A stretch of DNA of 64,000 bases from NCBI GenBank assembly GCA_018667335.1, contig JABIVD010000035.1, positions 1 to 64,000 on the forward strand, read 5' to 3'. This document shows, one piece after another, positions 17,596 through 26,486 of this stretch. Position 1 is the stretch's first letter, and each line of letters opens with the position of its first letter. The notes beneath the pieces were generated by a model. The model was given only the letters and a program-made list of their open reading frames with translations. It had not been told where the DNA came from and did no database searches. A program made the position numbers and the translations under genes. This DNA is from Rhodospirillaceae bacterium. Its GTDB lineage: Bacteria; Pseudomonadota; Alphaproteobacteria; UBA6615.

Positions 17596-18123
17596 ATCGT
17601 TGACGCACGCGCTTTCAATGAAGCGGAACAAACCCGCTTCCACAATCTTCTGAACCTCGCCAAGGAAAGCCCTTACGAGGGCGAACGGGATGCCGCGCTG
17701 GCCGCGGCGGAACGCATGGTGAAAAGCCATGGCATGACGCTGGAGGAAGCTGCCGGCGGCGGGCCTGCTCCTGAACGCCCCGAGGAAAGATTTCCGCAAT
17801 TCTCGCGAAGAGCCAGCGAGGACGCGCAAGGTCTCGCCAAGGCGGCGCGGATGTCCGACGCCTGGATCGACGCCGACAAGGCGCGACGGGATGCGGCCCT
17901 GGAAGAGGCACAGCAGCGCGGGCTCGACGAGGCCGAACGGCGCAAGGCCGCAGCGGCGGCCAACAGGGTGCCCCGGCGCAACAATCGCAAGCGCGACCCC
18001 GATAGCCACGCGCGCGTACTGCTCAACGAGACGTCGTTACCGCTCGAGGAGATCAGCGTTCTGACCGGCCTCGACGTTTATGAGGTGGTCGCGCTGAAAC
18101 TGAAGATGCGCCAGGAAGCCTGA
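17596..18123 (+). CDS. DUF2786-domain protein, probably starting at a rare ATC codon
   Basis: The frame encodes LLNLAKESPYEGERDAALAAAERMVKSHGMTLEEA, the DUF2786 helical pattern. A charged linker and the C-terminal block PRRNNRKRDPDSHARVLLNETSLPLEEISVLTGLDVYEVVALKLKMRQ follow. The first in-frame ATG (17716) would cut this domain in half. Upstream, the open frame begins only after a TGA at 17572-17574, and no ATG, GTG or TTG occurs in frame. An ATC at 17596 sits 5 nt after AGGTGA (17586-17591) and gives VDARAFNEAEQ as residues 2 onward. A short out-of-frame ORF MNPINR (17571-17591) ends on that ribosome site. TATACT at 17553 may be a -10 box. Function unknown; possibly regulatory or nucleic-acid related. 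Confidence 0.7.
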   Translation: MVDARAFNEAEQTRFHNLLNLAKESPYEGERDAALAAAERMVKSHGMTLEEAAGGGPAPERPEERFPQFSRRASEDAQGLAKAARMSDAWIDADKARRDAALEEAQQRGLDEAERRKAAAAANRVPRRNNRKRDPDSHARVLLNETSLPLEEISVLTGLDVYEVVALKLKMRQEA

Positions 18124-18204
18124 CCCCCGTCGGCGGCTGACCGCTGTTGACGCGACGGGCACTGATTCACGAACATGCACGAAGAGGCATGACTGGGGGA
18201 CGAG

Positions 18205-18999
18205 ATGAACTATGACAGCTACACGGCGATTACGGCCGAGCGCGAAGGTCGAATTCTGCGCCTGACTCTGTCCCGCCCCGAATCACTCAACGCGATCGAT
18301 GCGGTACTGCACGAAGAACTTTCGCGCATATTCTTCGACGTGGATGCGGATGATGAAGCCGATGTCGTCATCCTCACTGGTGCGGGGAAAGCCTTCTGCG
18401 CCGGCGGCGATCTGCAGTGGCTGAATGCCATGCATGGTGACCCCGCCGCCTTTGCCAGGACGGTCTGGGAGGGCAAGCGGCTGGTGAACAGCCTGCTCGA
18501 CCTGCAAAAGCCGATCATTGCCCGGCTGCCCGGCCATGCGATCGGCCTCGGCTGCACGATTGCCCTGTTCTGCGACATCATCTATGCGGCCGAAAATGCC
18601 AAGCTGGGTGATCCCCATGTCGCGGTCGGCCTTGTTGCCGGAGACGGGGGAGCTGTGATCTGGCCGCAGCTGATCGGCTATGCCCGGGCCAAGGAATATC
18701 TCATGACGGGCGATCTGCTGACGGCCCGGGACGCCGCGACGATCGGCCTGATCAATCATGCGCTGCCCGCCGACGAACTCGACGCGGCGGTCGATGCGAT
18801 GGCGGCACGGCTCGCGGGTGGCGCGATCAACGCCATCAAATGGACCAAGGCCGCGGTGAATGGCGGGCTCAAGCAGGCCGCGAACGCGGTCCTCGACACG
18901 GCGTTTAACTTCGAGGCGATGTCCCAGATGACCGACGATCATCGCATCGCCACCGAGGCGTTCCTGAACAAGGAAGAGCCGAAATTCACCGGGAAGTAG
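18205..18999 (+). CDS. Enoyl-CoA hydratase/isomerase family protein
   Basis: A 264-residue crotonase: LTLSRPESLNAIDAVL at the first strand, oxyanion-hole segments GAGKAFCAGGDLQWL and GHAIGLGCTIALFCDIIYAAENAKLGDPHVAVGLVAGDGGAVIWPQLIG, and C-terminal NKEEPKFTGK. The hydratase Glu positions appear replaced (the second segment has VAGDGG), so it may be an isomerase or another crotonase reaction. Start 18205 has GGGGGACGAG. It is the first gene of a tight operon with an acyl-CoA dehydrogenase 8 nt later and an acyl-CoA synthetase, giving activation, oxidation and hydration steps for one acid. Confidence 0.93.
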   Translation: MNYDSYTAITAEREGRILRLTLSRPESLNAIDAVLHEELSRIFFDVDADDEADVVILTGAGKAFCAGGDLQWLNAMHGDPAAFARTVWEGKRLVNSLLDLQKPIIARLPGHAIGLGCTIALFCDIIYAAENAKLGDPHVAVGLVAGDGGAVIWPQLIGYARAKEYLMTGDLLTARDAATIGLINHALPADELDAAVDAMAARLAGGAINAIKWTKAAVNGGLKQAANAVLDTAFNFEAMSQMTDDHRIATEAFLNKEEPKFTGK

Positions 19000-19007
19000 G
19001 CGGCGCG

Positions 19008-20180
19008 ATGGAACATTTCCAGGAGGCAGAGCATGTCACCATGCTCCGGGACACGCTGCGGCGCTTCGTCGAGAACGAGATGCCGCGCGCCCTGGCCCAG
19101 GAGTGGGACCGGGAGAATCACTATCCCCGCGAGATTTTCGAGAAGCTCTCGGCCCTCGGGGTGAACGCGCTGACGGTGCCGGAAGAATATGGCGGCGCCG
19201 GGCGGGATATCACCGCGACAATGGTGGTGATCGAGGAGCTGGCCCGCCGGTCGATGGCCGTCGCCGTGCCGTTCATCATGTGCGCCTGCTATGGCGCCAT
19301 GAATATCGAGGAGGTGGGCAGCCCCGAGCAGAAGCAGAAACTCCTGCCGAAGCTCGCCGCGGGAGAGCTCCTGTTCGCCTATGGAATATCGGAGCCGGAT
19401 GTCGGCGCCGACGTTGCCAGCGTCCGGACCACCGCGGTCCGTAAAGGCAACGGCGCGACGGTCACGATCAACGGGACCAAGCGTTTCTGTTCCGGCGCCA
19501 ACATCGCCGACTACATTTATGCGGTCGTGAGGAGCGACCCCGATGCCGAGCGTTATCAAAATCTGTCGATCGTCCTGATCCCGCCGGACGCACCTGGTGT
19601 GACGATCGAGCTGCAGGACGCGATGGGCATGAAGGGCGCGTCCACTTGCGATGTGACGTTCGAGGATGTGGAAATCCCGGCGGAGAATATCGTCGGTGGC
19701 GAAGAGGGCTGGAACGACGGGTGGCGCCGGATCGTCGGCCCCGGGCTTGATGTTGAGAAGATCGAAGTCGCGGCGCTGGCGCTGGGCAATGCCGCCGCTG
19801 CCGTCGATGACGCGTGGGAATATGCCCAGGAGCGCAAGCAATTCGGCAAGCCGATCTCCGCCTATCAATCGGTGCGGCACATGCTGGTCGATTGCAAGAC
19901 CAAGCTCCACGCCTGCCGTCTGATGACCTATCACGCGGCCTGGTTGCTCGATGAGAAGAAGCCGGCCTCTGTCGAGACGTCGATGGCTAAACTTTATGTC
20001 AGCGACGTCACCAAGGAGATCGTGCTGACTTGCCAGCAGGTGATGGGCGCCTACGGCTACATCAAGGAATTCGACATGGAACGTTACGTACGTGAGGCGC
20101 TTCTGATGCCGATCATCGGCGGGTCGTCGGCGATCCAGAAAAACAACATCGCCAACCGCCTCCGGCTCGCGCGCGAGTAG
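19008..20180 (+). CDS. Acyl-CoA dehydrogenase
   Basis: A 390-residue FAD enzyme that introduces an alpha,beta double bond into an acyl-CoA, passing electrons to ETF. The domain order is N-terminal helices (HVTMLRDTLRRFVENEMPRALAQEWD), the beta domain with FAYGISEPDVGADVASVRT (FAD/substrate motif) and TINGTKRFCSGANIADY, and the C-terminal helical bundle with YAQERKQFGKPISAYQSVRHMLVD and QQVMGAYGYIKEFDMERYVREALLMPIIGGSSAIQKNNIANRL. It lies 8 nt after the enoyl-CoA hydratase and 19 nt before the synthetase. Chain-length preference cannot be read. Confidence 0.95.
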   Translation: MEHFQEAEHVTMLRDTLRRFVENEMPRALAQEWDRENHYPREIFEKLSALGVNALTVPEEYGGAGRDITATMVVIEELARRSMAVAVPFIMCACYGAMNIEEVGSPEQKQKLLPKLAAGELLFAYGISEPDVGADVASVRTTAVRKGNGATVTINGTKRFCSGANIADYIYAVVRSDPDAERYQNLSIVLIPPDAPGVTIELQDAMGMKGASTCDVTFEDVEIPAENIVGGEEGWNDGWRRIVGPGLDVEKIEVAALALGNAAAAVDDAWEYAQERKQFGKPISAYQSVRHMLVDCKTKLHACRLMTYHAAWLLDEKKPASVETSMAKLYVSDVTKEIVLTCQQVMGAYGYIKEFDMERYVREALLMPIIGGSSAIQKNNIANRLRLARE

Positions 20181-20199
20181 GCGGCGGCGGGAGTCAACG

Positions 20200-21849
20200 A
20201 TGCGCACCGATGTCAGTGGCTGGAAGACCCGCCTGAGCGACGAGCTGATCGCCGAGAATACGGCGAGCGGCATCTGGCGCAACAAGACCCTGGCGGATCA
20301 GCTCGACGCGGTGCTCGCACAGAACCCCGATAAGGTGATGGTCATTGAAGGGGCCCGGCGACTGACGGCCGCGCAACTCGACCGGCAGGCGCGGGCGCTG
20401 GCCAGTGCGTTGCAAGGGCGTGGCCTCGTCGCGGGCGATGTCGTGAGTTTCGAATTGCCGAACTGGCCCGAGACAATGGTGATCGATCTTGCCTGCGCCA
20501 TGCTCGGGCTGGTGTGCAACCCGATTATCCCGATCTATCGCGACGCCGAGGTGTCCTATATCCTGCGCGATGCGGGCACCCGGGCGATCTTTGTCCCGAC
20601 CGAGTTCCGCAATTTCGATTATGCCGACATGATCGCGCGCCACCGCGCCGAGCTTCCCGATCTCGATCTGGTGGTGACGGTTCGCGGCGACGCCGAGGGT
20701 GCGACCGGCTTCGACGCGCTTCTGGCCGAGGGCGATGCGGATGCGTTCGCGCCAACGACGGTCGATCCCAATGCGGTCAAGCTGATCATGTACACCTCGG
20801 GCACGACGGGCCGGCCCAAAGGCGTGCTGCACAGTCACAACACGATCGATACCGAAATCCAGGCGATCTCGAACTTTCTCGGGCTCGGCGAAGACGATGT
20901 CGTTCTGATGCCGTCCCCTGTCACCCATATCACCGGATATCTGTACGGCATTCAGATGCCGTTCACGTTGAACGCCCCGGTGGTGTTCATGGAGATTTGG
21001 AATGCCGATGCGGCCGCCGACCTGATCGATGCGCATGGTGTGACCTTCACAATTGCGGCGACGGTCTTTCTGCAGGAGCTCATGGACGTTGCCGGGAAAA
21101 GCGGGCGTGCGTTGCCGAGCTTGCGCTATTTCCCGTGCGGTGGCGCGCCCGTTCCACCAGAGGTTATCTACACTGCGCACAGCGTGTTCGAGCGTTGCGT
21201 CTGTTCGCGCTGTTACGGCTCGACAGAAGCACCGACCGTGACACTGGGAGTGAACAGCCGCGACGAGGAGGAACTGGGTGCGACGACCGAAGGCCATATC
21301 GTCGGCCATCAGGTCAAGATCGTTGATCCGGCCGACGGGCGGGTGCTCGGGCCAGGCGAAGAGGGGGAAATCCTTTCGCGCGGGCCGGAAATGTGTCTCG
21401 GCTACGCCGCCGATGAACACAATTTCGAAGCGTTCGAGGCGGATGGATATTTTCACACCGGCGATCTGGCAGTGATGACCGAAGCCGGCGATCTCGTGAT
21501 CACCGGCCGGTTGAAGGATTTGATCATCCGTGGCGGCGAGAACCTCAGCCCGCGCGAGGTTGAGGATGCCTTGCACGAACATCCGTCGGTCCAGGAGGCC
21601 GCCGTGGTTGCGATGCCGCATCCGCGCATGGGCGAGACCGGGTGCGCCTATGTGACGCTGAAGCCGGGGGCGATGCTGGATTTCGACACCATGGTTGCGT
21701 TCTTTAAAACCACCGGCATGGCGACGCGGAAGTATCCAGAGCGGCTGGAGATCATCGACGAGTTTCCGCGTACGGCTGCGGGCAAGATCCGCAAAAATGT
21801 TCTGCGCGAACGGGTCGCGGAAGCATTGGCGAACGAGGGCGATGCGTAA
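20200..21849 (+). CDS. AMP-dependent acyl-CoA synthetase/ligase
   Basis: A 549-residue ANL-superfamily enzyme. The P-loop-like motif YTSGTTGRPKG, the substrate-side YGSTEAPTVTLG, the hinge DGYFHTGDLAVMTEAGDLVITGRLKDLIIRGGENLSPREVED and the C-terminal lysine region RTAAGKIRKNVLRER are all present, so it should be active. It converts a carboxylic acid plus ATP and CoA to acyl-CoA. It resembles the medium-chain/cyclohexanecarboxylate-type ligases (FadK/AliA-like), consistent with a catabolic operon together with the upstream dehydrogenase and crotonase. Substrate unknown. Confidence 0.95.
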   Translation: MRTDVSGWKTRLSDELIAENTASGIWRNKTLADQLDAVLAQNPDKVMVIEGARRLTAAQLDRQARALASALQGRGLVAGDVVSFELPNWPETMVIDLACAMLGLVCNPIIPIYRDAEVSYILRDAGTRAIFVPTEFRNFDYADMIARHRAELPDLDLVVTVRGDAEGATGFDALLAEGDADAFAPTTVDPNAVKLIMYTSGTTGRPKGVLHSHNTIDTEIQAISNFLGLGEDDVVLMPSPVTHITGYLYGIQMPFTLNAPVVFMEIWNADAAADLIDAHGVTFTIAATVFLQELMDVAGKSGRALPSLRYFPCGGAPVPPEVIYTAHSVFERCVCSRCYGSTEAPTVTLGVNSRDEEELGATTEGHIVGHQVKIVDPADGRVLGPGEEGEILSRGPEMCLGYAADEHNFEAFEADGYFHTGDLAVMTEAGDLVITGRLKDLIIRGGENLSPREVEDALHEHPSVQEAAVVAMPHPRMGETGCAYVTLKPGAMLDFDTMVAFFKTTGMATRKYPERLEIIDEFPRTAAGKIRKNVLRERVAEALANEGDA

Positions 21850-21889
21850 GCTTTGACCTGGGCTCCGGAGAGTGGCGGGGAGTTGACAG

Positions 21890-21906
21890 GTCCCGGGATG
21901 CGGGAC
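21890..21906 (+). other. Short hairpin downstream of the CoA operon
   Basis: GTCCCG / CGGGAC, 6 bp with a 5-nt loop, in the 122-nt gap before the hydrolase gene. There is no T-run, so it is probably not a terminator. A TTGACA stands just upstream (21883-21888) but I see no good -10 box. Confidence 0.3.
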
Positions 21907-21971
21907 AACCTGATTGATAGACAAAACCCAGTTCACAAGGGTGAAAACGGCTCTTTAGGGGAGAGAAGAAA

Positions 21972-22913
21972 ATGCAAACTCGTGACATTGAATTCAACAG
22001 CTGCGGCGACACCATACGCGGCACGCTCTACATGCCCGACGGCGTCAAGAACCCGCCGCTGGTGGTTATGGCGGGCGGCTGGTGCTACGTGAAGGAAATC
22101 GTCATGCCGTACTATGCGGACGATTTCGTTGAAATCGGCTGTGCTTGCCTGATCTTCGATTATCGTTGCTTCGGCGATAGCGACGGGTTGCCGCGCCAGC
22201 ATATCGATCCCTGGGGTCAAATCGAGGATTACCGCAACGCGGTGAGCTTCGCCAAGACATTGGATGAAATCGATGCCGACCGGATTGGCGTTTGGGGCAT
22301 TTCATATTCCGGCGGCCATGCGATTTGTGTCGCGGCGTTGGACACGCGCGTAAAGTTTGCGCTGTCGGTGGTCCCCGTGGTCGACGGTTTCCCGACCATG
22401 CGTCGCTGTCATGGCGAGCGTAAGTTCGCGGCGATCCAGAAACTCATTCTTGACGACCGCGAGGCGCGTCAGCGCGGTGAGCCGAGTCAGATGATCGCGA
22501 TGGCGACCACTGATCCGGACAACGAGATCAGTTCATGGCCGTTCCCCCATGTCTGTACGATCTTCCAGGATATCAAGGAACGTGAAGCACCGAACCACAT
22601 CCATGAGAACACGCTCGAATCCGTTGAGCTGCTTATGCAGTACGATGTGATGCCCTATGCCAAGCGTCTCTATGAGACGCCCTACATGATGGCGATTGCG
22701 AAGGGCGATAACATCACTTCATCCGATTTGGAGATCGATGTGTTCAACGCGGTTCCGTGCCCGAACAAGAAACTGGCGATCGTCGAGGGTGTCGATCACA
22801 TGAGCCTGTACTCGAATAACGAGCATCTCGAGAAAGTCTCGAGCGCGCAGGCCATCTGGTTGCGTGATCTGTTGTTTGGTCCCGATGCGCTTCTCGCGCA
22901 GGCGGCCGAATAG
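21972..22913 (+). CDS. Alpha/beta hydrolase (dienelactone-hydrolase/YcjY-like)
   Basis: A 313-residue alpha/beta hydrolase. The nucleophile elbow is GISYSGGH (Ser), preceded by LIFDYRCFGDSDGLPRQ, which is typical of YcjY/polyketide-hydrolase relatives. The C-terminal His is in VEGVDHMSLY and a likely acid lies in the KGDNITSSDLE region. No signal peptide. Start 21972 has GGGGAGAG at good distance. It follows the CoA operon by 122 nt and is closed by a strong terminator at 22937, so it may be the last gene of that transcript. It might cleave a lactone or ester made in the pathway; substrate unknown. Confidence 0.9.
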   Translation: MQTRDIEFNSCGDTIRGTLYMPDGVKNPPLVVMAGGWCYVKEIVMPYYADDFVEIGCACLIFDYRCFGDSDGLPRQHIDPWGQIEDYRNAVSFAKTLDEIDADRIGVWGISYSGGHAICVAALDTRVKFALSVVPVVDGFPTMRRCHGERKFAAIQKLILDDREARQRGEPSQMIAMATTDPDNEISSWPFPHVCTIFQDIKEREAPNHIHENTLESVELLMQYDVMPYAKRLYETPYMMAIAKGDNITSSDLEIDVFNAVPCPNKKLAIVEGVDHMSLYSNNEHLEKVSSAQAIWLRDLLFGPDALLAQAAE

Positions 22914-22936
22914 GCACCGAATTTTTATGACTTACG

Positions 22937-22972
22937 AAACCGGGCTGGCGGAGACGCTGGCCCGGTTTTTTT
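22937..22972 (+). terminator. Rho-independent terminator
   Basis: AAACCGGGC (22937-22945) pairs perfectly with GCCCGGTTT (22960-22968), and the T-run continues to 22972. It lies 24 nt after the hydrolase stop and cleanly separates the CoA operon from the TRAP operon. Confidence 0.92.
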
Positions 22973-22975
22973 CGG

Positions 22976-23264
22976 ATATGCAGTGAATTCACCCGAGTCC
23001 GGGATGGACAGTGCGAATTACGAAAACGTGAGGAAGGCCGGTGTTTCGTCGGTTCGTATATGTGAATACGGACTCCGAGATCACTGACCACAATACTCGC
23101 CAAACAGTAGTGTTTTTCTACCTTAAGAGAAAAAACCGGACTGATTTGTTCGTATTGGAAACATTCACGAATTCTCGATGGACATGGGGTCGTCGTTGTT
23201 GGAAGGTTTCGTCTGGACTATAAAAGTCCGACGGGGAAATGAAAAAACAAACAGGGAGGACTTT
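22976..23264 (+). promoter_or_regulatory. 289-nt control region of the TRAP operon
   Basis: No gene seen. Several inverted repeats occur: CGTAT/ATACG (23055-23070), AAACA/TGTTT (23102-23115), TTCGT/ACGAA (23149-23171) and GGACT/AGTCC around ATAAA (23215-23229). The region is AT-rich from 23040 to 23240 and ends in the ribosome site AGGGAGGA. Such a layout suggests regulated expression, but no specific operator can be named. Confidence 0.45.
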
Positions 23265-24353
23265 ATGTCCAAAATTTCAAAAACGACTGCGCTGCTCATC
23301 GCCGCAGCCGCCACGGCAACAGTTGCCGTCTCGGCACCGGCAACTGCGCAGGAAACCATTAACCTCACGGCGATCTCCGGCTATCCGCCGCCCGCGACCT
23401 GGATCGGTTCGCTGGTTGACGCCTACATGCCTGCTGTTGATGCCGCGCTCGCGAAGAACGGCAACTACAAGATCAACTGGAACAAGGGCATCAGCGGCCA
23501 GATCGTCAAGCCGCGTGGCGAGCTCGAAGGTGTCGAGACCGGCATTGGTGACCTCGGCGTCATCGTGACTGCGTTCCATGCCGATAAGGTTCCGCTCTAT
23601 GACGTGTCCTTCAAGACACCGTTCACGAGCAACGACATCGCGCTGATCAGTGTTGTGACTCAGAAGATGGTCGACACCTTCCCGCAGTACAAAGAGACTT
23701 GGGTGAAGGAATTCAACCAGGTCGCGTTGGCCCCGACGGGTGCCGTTGACAACTACATGCTCTGGTCGGCCAAGCCGATCTCCAGCATCAACCAGGTCAA
23801 GGGCCTGAAGGTCGGCGCTGCCGGCCCGAACCTTCCCTGGGTTCTCGCGATTGGCGCTGCCGGCGTGCAGACCAACCTTGCGGATGCCTACAACAGCCTG
23901 AGCACGGGTATTTACGAGGCCATGATCGTCTGGCGCCAGGGCGCCGGTGCGTTCAAGCTCTGTGAGCCGGCTCCGTTCGCATACGATGCGACCCTCGGTG
24001 GGGTGAACGGCTTCTCCCTGAACTTCAATAGCGACGTTTGGGCCGGCCTGCCTGGAGAAGTTAAGAAAGCCATGCAGGATTCGACCAAGGCTTGGGTAAC
24101 CGAAAACGTCAAGCGGGTGAACGACGGTGCGAAATCCGGACTGGCACGTTGCGAGGCGGAATTCGGCACGAAGGTCACTGTGGCAAGCGATGCCGAGCGT
24201 CTTGCTTGGGCCAAGGCACTGCCGCCGTTGGGCAAGCAGTGGGCTGAGGCACGCAATGCCGCTGGTCAGCCGGGGACCGAGATCCTCAAGGCCTGGATGG
24301 GCGAGATGCGGGCGGCCAATCAGCCGATCGCACGCCAGTGGGACAAGGAATAG
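23265..24353 (+). CDS. dctP: TRAP transporter solute-binding protein (DctP type)
   Basis: A 362-residue periplasmic binding protein starting at 23265 after AGGGAGGA. The signal peptide runs TTALLIAAAATATVAVSAPATAQ|E. The mature part begins TINLTAISGYPPPATWIGSLVDAYMPAVD and has the conserved DctP carboxylate region (YMLWSAKPISSINQVKGLKVGAAGP) followed by LPWVLAIGAAGVQTNLADAYNSLSTGIYEAMIVW. Substrate-binding proteins of this type usually capture organic acids, using an Arg; the ligand cannot be read. It heads a full P-Q-M operon placed between two CoA-pathway clusters, so a carboxylic acid fed into those pathways is the obvious candidate. Confidence 0.93.
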   Translation: MSKISKTTALLIAAAATATVAVSAPATAQETINLTAISGYPPPATWIGSLVDAYMPAVDAALAKNGNYKINWNKGISGQIVKPRGELEGVETGIGDLGVIVTAFHADKVPLYDVSFKTPFTSNDIALISVVTQKMVDTFPQYKETWVKEFNQVALAPTGAVDNYMLWSAKPISSINQVKGLKVGAAGPNLPWVLAIGAAGVQTNLADAYNSLSTGIYEAMIVWRQGAGAFKLCEPAPFAYDATLGGVNGFSLNFNSDVWAGLPGEVKKAMQDSTKAWVTENVKRVNDGAKSGLARCEAEFGTKVTVASDAERLAWAKALPPLGKQWAEARNAAGQPGTEILKAWMGEMRAANQPIARQWDKE

Positions 24354-24414
24354 AACCGTCCCGTTCATCTGTACGTGAACTCAATCTCGAAATAGGGAGG
24401 GGAGCTGCCGCAAG

Positions 24415-25023
24415 GTGGCTCCCCGACTTCCATTGAACGCAATACTTGGATTTTTGGATGTTCTGCGTCGAATTTTCGACCGGATCGTCCTGGTGAGCAA
24501 CGGGGTGGCTTCGGGCTGGATTTTCGTCCTGATGCTGCTAATCACCCTCGATATCACCCTTCGATTTGTCTTCAACTCGCCCTTGAGCGGCGTGACCGAG
24601 ATCGTCGAGATTTCGATCGTCACGATCCTCTATCTGCAGTTGGCGCATACGTTGAAGGTTGGCCGCGTCACACGATCCGATGCGCTCTACGGAAGTATCC
24701 TCAGGAAATGGCCGGCGGTCGGCAATATCATGGGGATTCTGTTCCATCTGGCCGGGGTTGGGTTGATGGTTGCCATCGTTATCGGCGGCTGGCCGAAGTG
24801 GCTGCAGGCCTATCACGGCGGTCATTTCGTCGGGAATACCGGGGTGTTCACATTCCCGGAATGGCCCCAGCGCCTCGCGCTCGTGGTCGGCTGTACGCTT
24901 CTCGGCATCCAGTTTTTCCTGTTGGTGGTTGATAACCTCCGCGGCTTGTTTGGCAAGCCGCCGCTCGAGCATGAGGAAGCCGTAGATGTGCAAGCGGCTG
25001 CCGCTGAGGAGTCGACCAAATGA
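24415..25023 (+). CDS. dctQ: TRAP transporter small permease (DctQ type)
   Basis: A 202-residue integral membrane protein with four hydrophobic segments: SGWIFVLMLLITLDITLRFVF, ISIVTILYLQLAHTLKVG, IMGILFHLAGVGLMVAIVIGGW and RLALVVGCTLLGIQFFLLVVDNLRG. The motif DITLRFVFNSPLSGVTEIVE is characteristic of DctQ. Start at GTG 24415, with AGGGAGGGGAG about 12 nt upstream, slightly far. The C-terminal tail is acidic and cytoplasmic. Its stop overlaps the start of the large permease (ATGA). Confidence 0.92.
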   Translation: MAPRLPLNAILGFLDVLRRIFDRIVLVSNGVASGWIFVLMLLITLDITLRFVFNSPLSGVTEIVEISIVTILYLQLAHTLKVGRVTRSDALYGSILRKWPAVGNIMGILFHLAGVGLMVAIVIGGWPKWLQAYHGGHFVGNTGVFTFPEWPQRLALVVGCTLLGIQFFLLVVDNLRGLFGKPPLEHEEAVDVQAAAAEESTK

Positions 25024-26357
25024 GCGGTTTTGAAATTGGCATCGTCTCCATCATCGCGATGCTGCTGCTGATCTATATCGGCATGCATGTTCCTGTCGTG
25101 CTCGCCCTGATCTCTTTCGTGGGGGTCTGGGTCATCAAGGGCAACGTCAATATCGCGATTAGCCTGCTCTGGATATCGGCGGCAAAAACCGTCCAGGATT
25201 TCCTGTTCGGCGTCATTCCGTTGTTCGTTTTGATGGGCTTGCTCGTCAGTACGGCGGGGATGGGGCGCGACACCTACGACATCGCCCAGAATGCCCTGCG
25301 CCGGGTGCGTGGCGGCCTCGGGATGGCGACGGTCATCGCGAATGCTATCTTCGCCGCTATCACCGGCGTCTCCATCGCATCGGCGACCGTATTCACCCGT
25401 ATCTCCGTGCCGGAGATGTTGCGTTACGGCTACAAGGGCCGCTTCGCGGTCGGCACCGTCGCGGGCTCATCGGTCCTGGGCATGCTCATTCCGCCCTCGA
25501 TCCTGCTGATTATCTTCGCGCTGATTGCTGAAGAATCCGTCGGTGATTTGTTCATCGCGGGCATTGGCCCGGGCATCCTGCTGACCTTCTCCTTCTGCGT
25601 CCTGATTGCGATCATGGCGTACGGGTTCCCCAATTGGGTTGCCGAGCCAGGGGCTCTCGATCAGCAGATGGACCAGGAGAAAATGCCTGGCAAGGAACTG
25701 TTCGCGAAAACCTATCCGATCGTCATCCTGGTGATGGTCGTTCTCGGCGGCATCTATGCCGGGCTTTACACGCCAACCGAAGCAGGTGCCGCAGGTGCCT
25801 TCGTCGCATTCCTGTTTGCGCTGGTGCGCAGGCAGATCACGGTCCGCAAATTGTGGGACGTATTGGTCGAGACGGGGCATATCACGGCGACGCTGCTGTT
25901 CCTGATTATTGCGGCCAGTATGTACAGCCGGATGCTCGGGATTTCGGGGCTGCCGACAGAGTTGGGACGCGTGATTGGCGATATGAACGCCAGCTTCGTC
26001 CAGCTGATGATCATGTATGTGGTCATCCTGATCATCCTCGGGACGATCATCGATTCGGTATCGATCATGCTAATCACCGTGCCGCTGTTCCTCGTGGTGC
26101 TGAAGCCGTTTGATGTTGACCTGGTCTGGTTTGGCGTCGTGACCGTGATAGCCACGGAAATCGGCCTCCTGACCCCGCCGTTGGGCCTCGCGGTCTACGT
26201 GATCAAATCGACGCTGGTACAGAAGGACATCTCGCTCGCGGATATCTTCATCGGTGCGGCACCGTTCGCGCTGGTGATGCTGGTTGTCCTGATCCTGGTG
26301 ATGATTTTCCCGGAGATCCCGCTGTTCCTGGTCGAACTCAAGCGATCGCTCAGGTGA
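25020..26357 (+). CDS. dctM: TRAP transporter large permease (DctM type)
   Basis: A 445-residue membrane protein with about 12 hydrophobic segments and DctM landmarks: IPLFVLMGLLVSTAGMGRDTYDIAQNALRRVRGGLGMATVIANAIFAAITGVSIASATVFTRI, AGSSVLGMLIPPSILLIIFA, GLYTPTEAGAAGAFVAF and EIGLLTPPLGLAVYVIKS. It forms the transport channel with DctQ and is coupled to it through a 4-nt ATGA overlap. A strong hairpin terminator follows at 26390. Together with the binding protein, the system is complete. Confidence 0.95.
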   Translation: MSGFEIGIVSIIAMLLLIYIGMHVPVVLALISFVGVWVIKGNVNIAISLLWISAAKTVQDFLFGVIPLFVLMGLLVSTAGMGRDTYDIAQNALRRVRGGLGMATVIANAIFAAITGVSIASATVFTRISVPEMLRYGYKGRFAVGTVAGSSVLGMLIPPSILLIIFALIAEESVGDLFIAGIGPGILLTFSFCVLIAIMAYGFPNWVAEPGALDQQMDQEKMPGKELFAKTYPIVILVMVVLGGIYAGLYTPTEAGAAGAFVAFLFALVRRQITVRKLWDVLVETGHITATLLFLIIAASMYSRMLGISGLPTELGRVIGDMNASFVQLMIMYVVILIILGTIIDSVSIMLITVPLFLVVLKPFDVDLVWFGVVTVIATEIGLLTPPLGLAVYVIKSTLVQKDISLADIFIGAAPFALVMLVVLILVMIFPEIPLFLVELKRSLR

Positions 26358-26389
26358 CGAGCCACGCGGCTCCATCTATGTGAATTAGA

Positions 26390-26417
26390 GGGCGGTGGAA
26401 TTTTCCACCGCCCTTTC
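26390..26417 (+). terminator. Rho-independent terminator of the TRAP operon
   Basis: GGGCGGTGGAA (26390-26400) and TTCCACCGCCC (26403-26413) form a very stable stem followed by TTTCTCT. It lies 32 nt after the dctM stop. Confidence 0.88.
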
Positions 26418-26486
26418 TCTATCTGCCAGCAGTGTTAAGCTTTGCCGCAACCGACCAGTAGGTTGAACAAACTTGGAGGGGGACTC

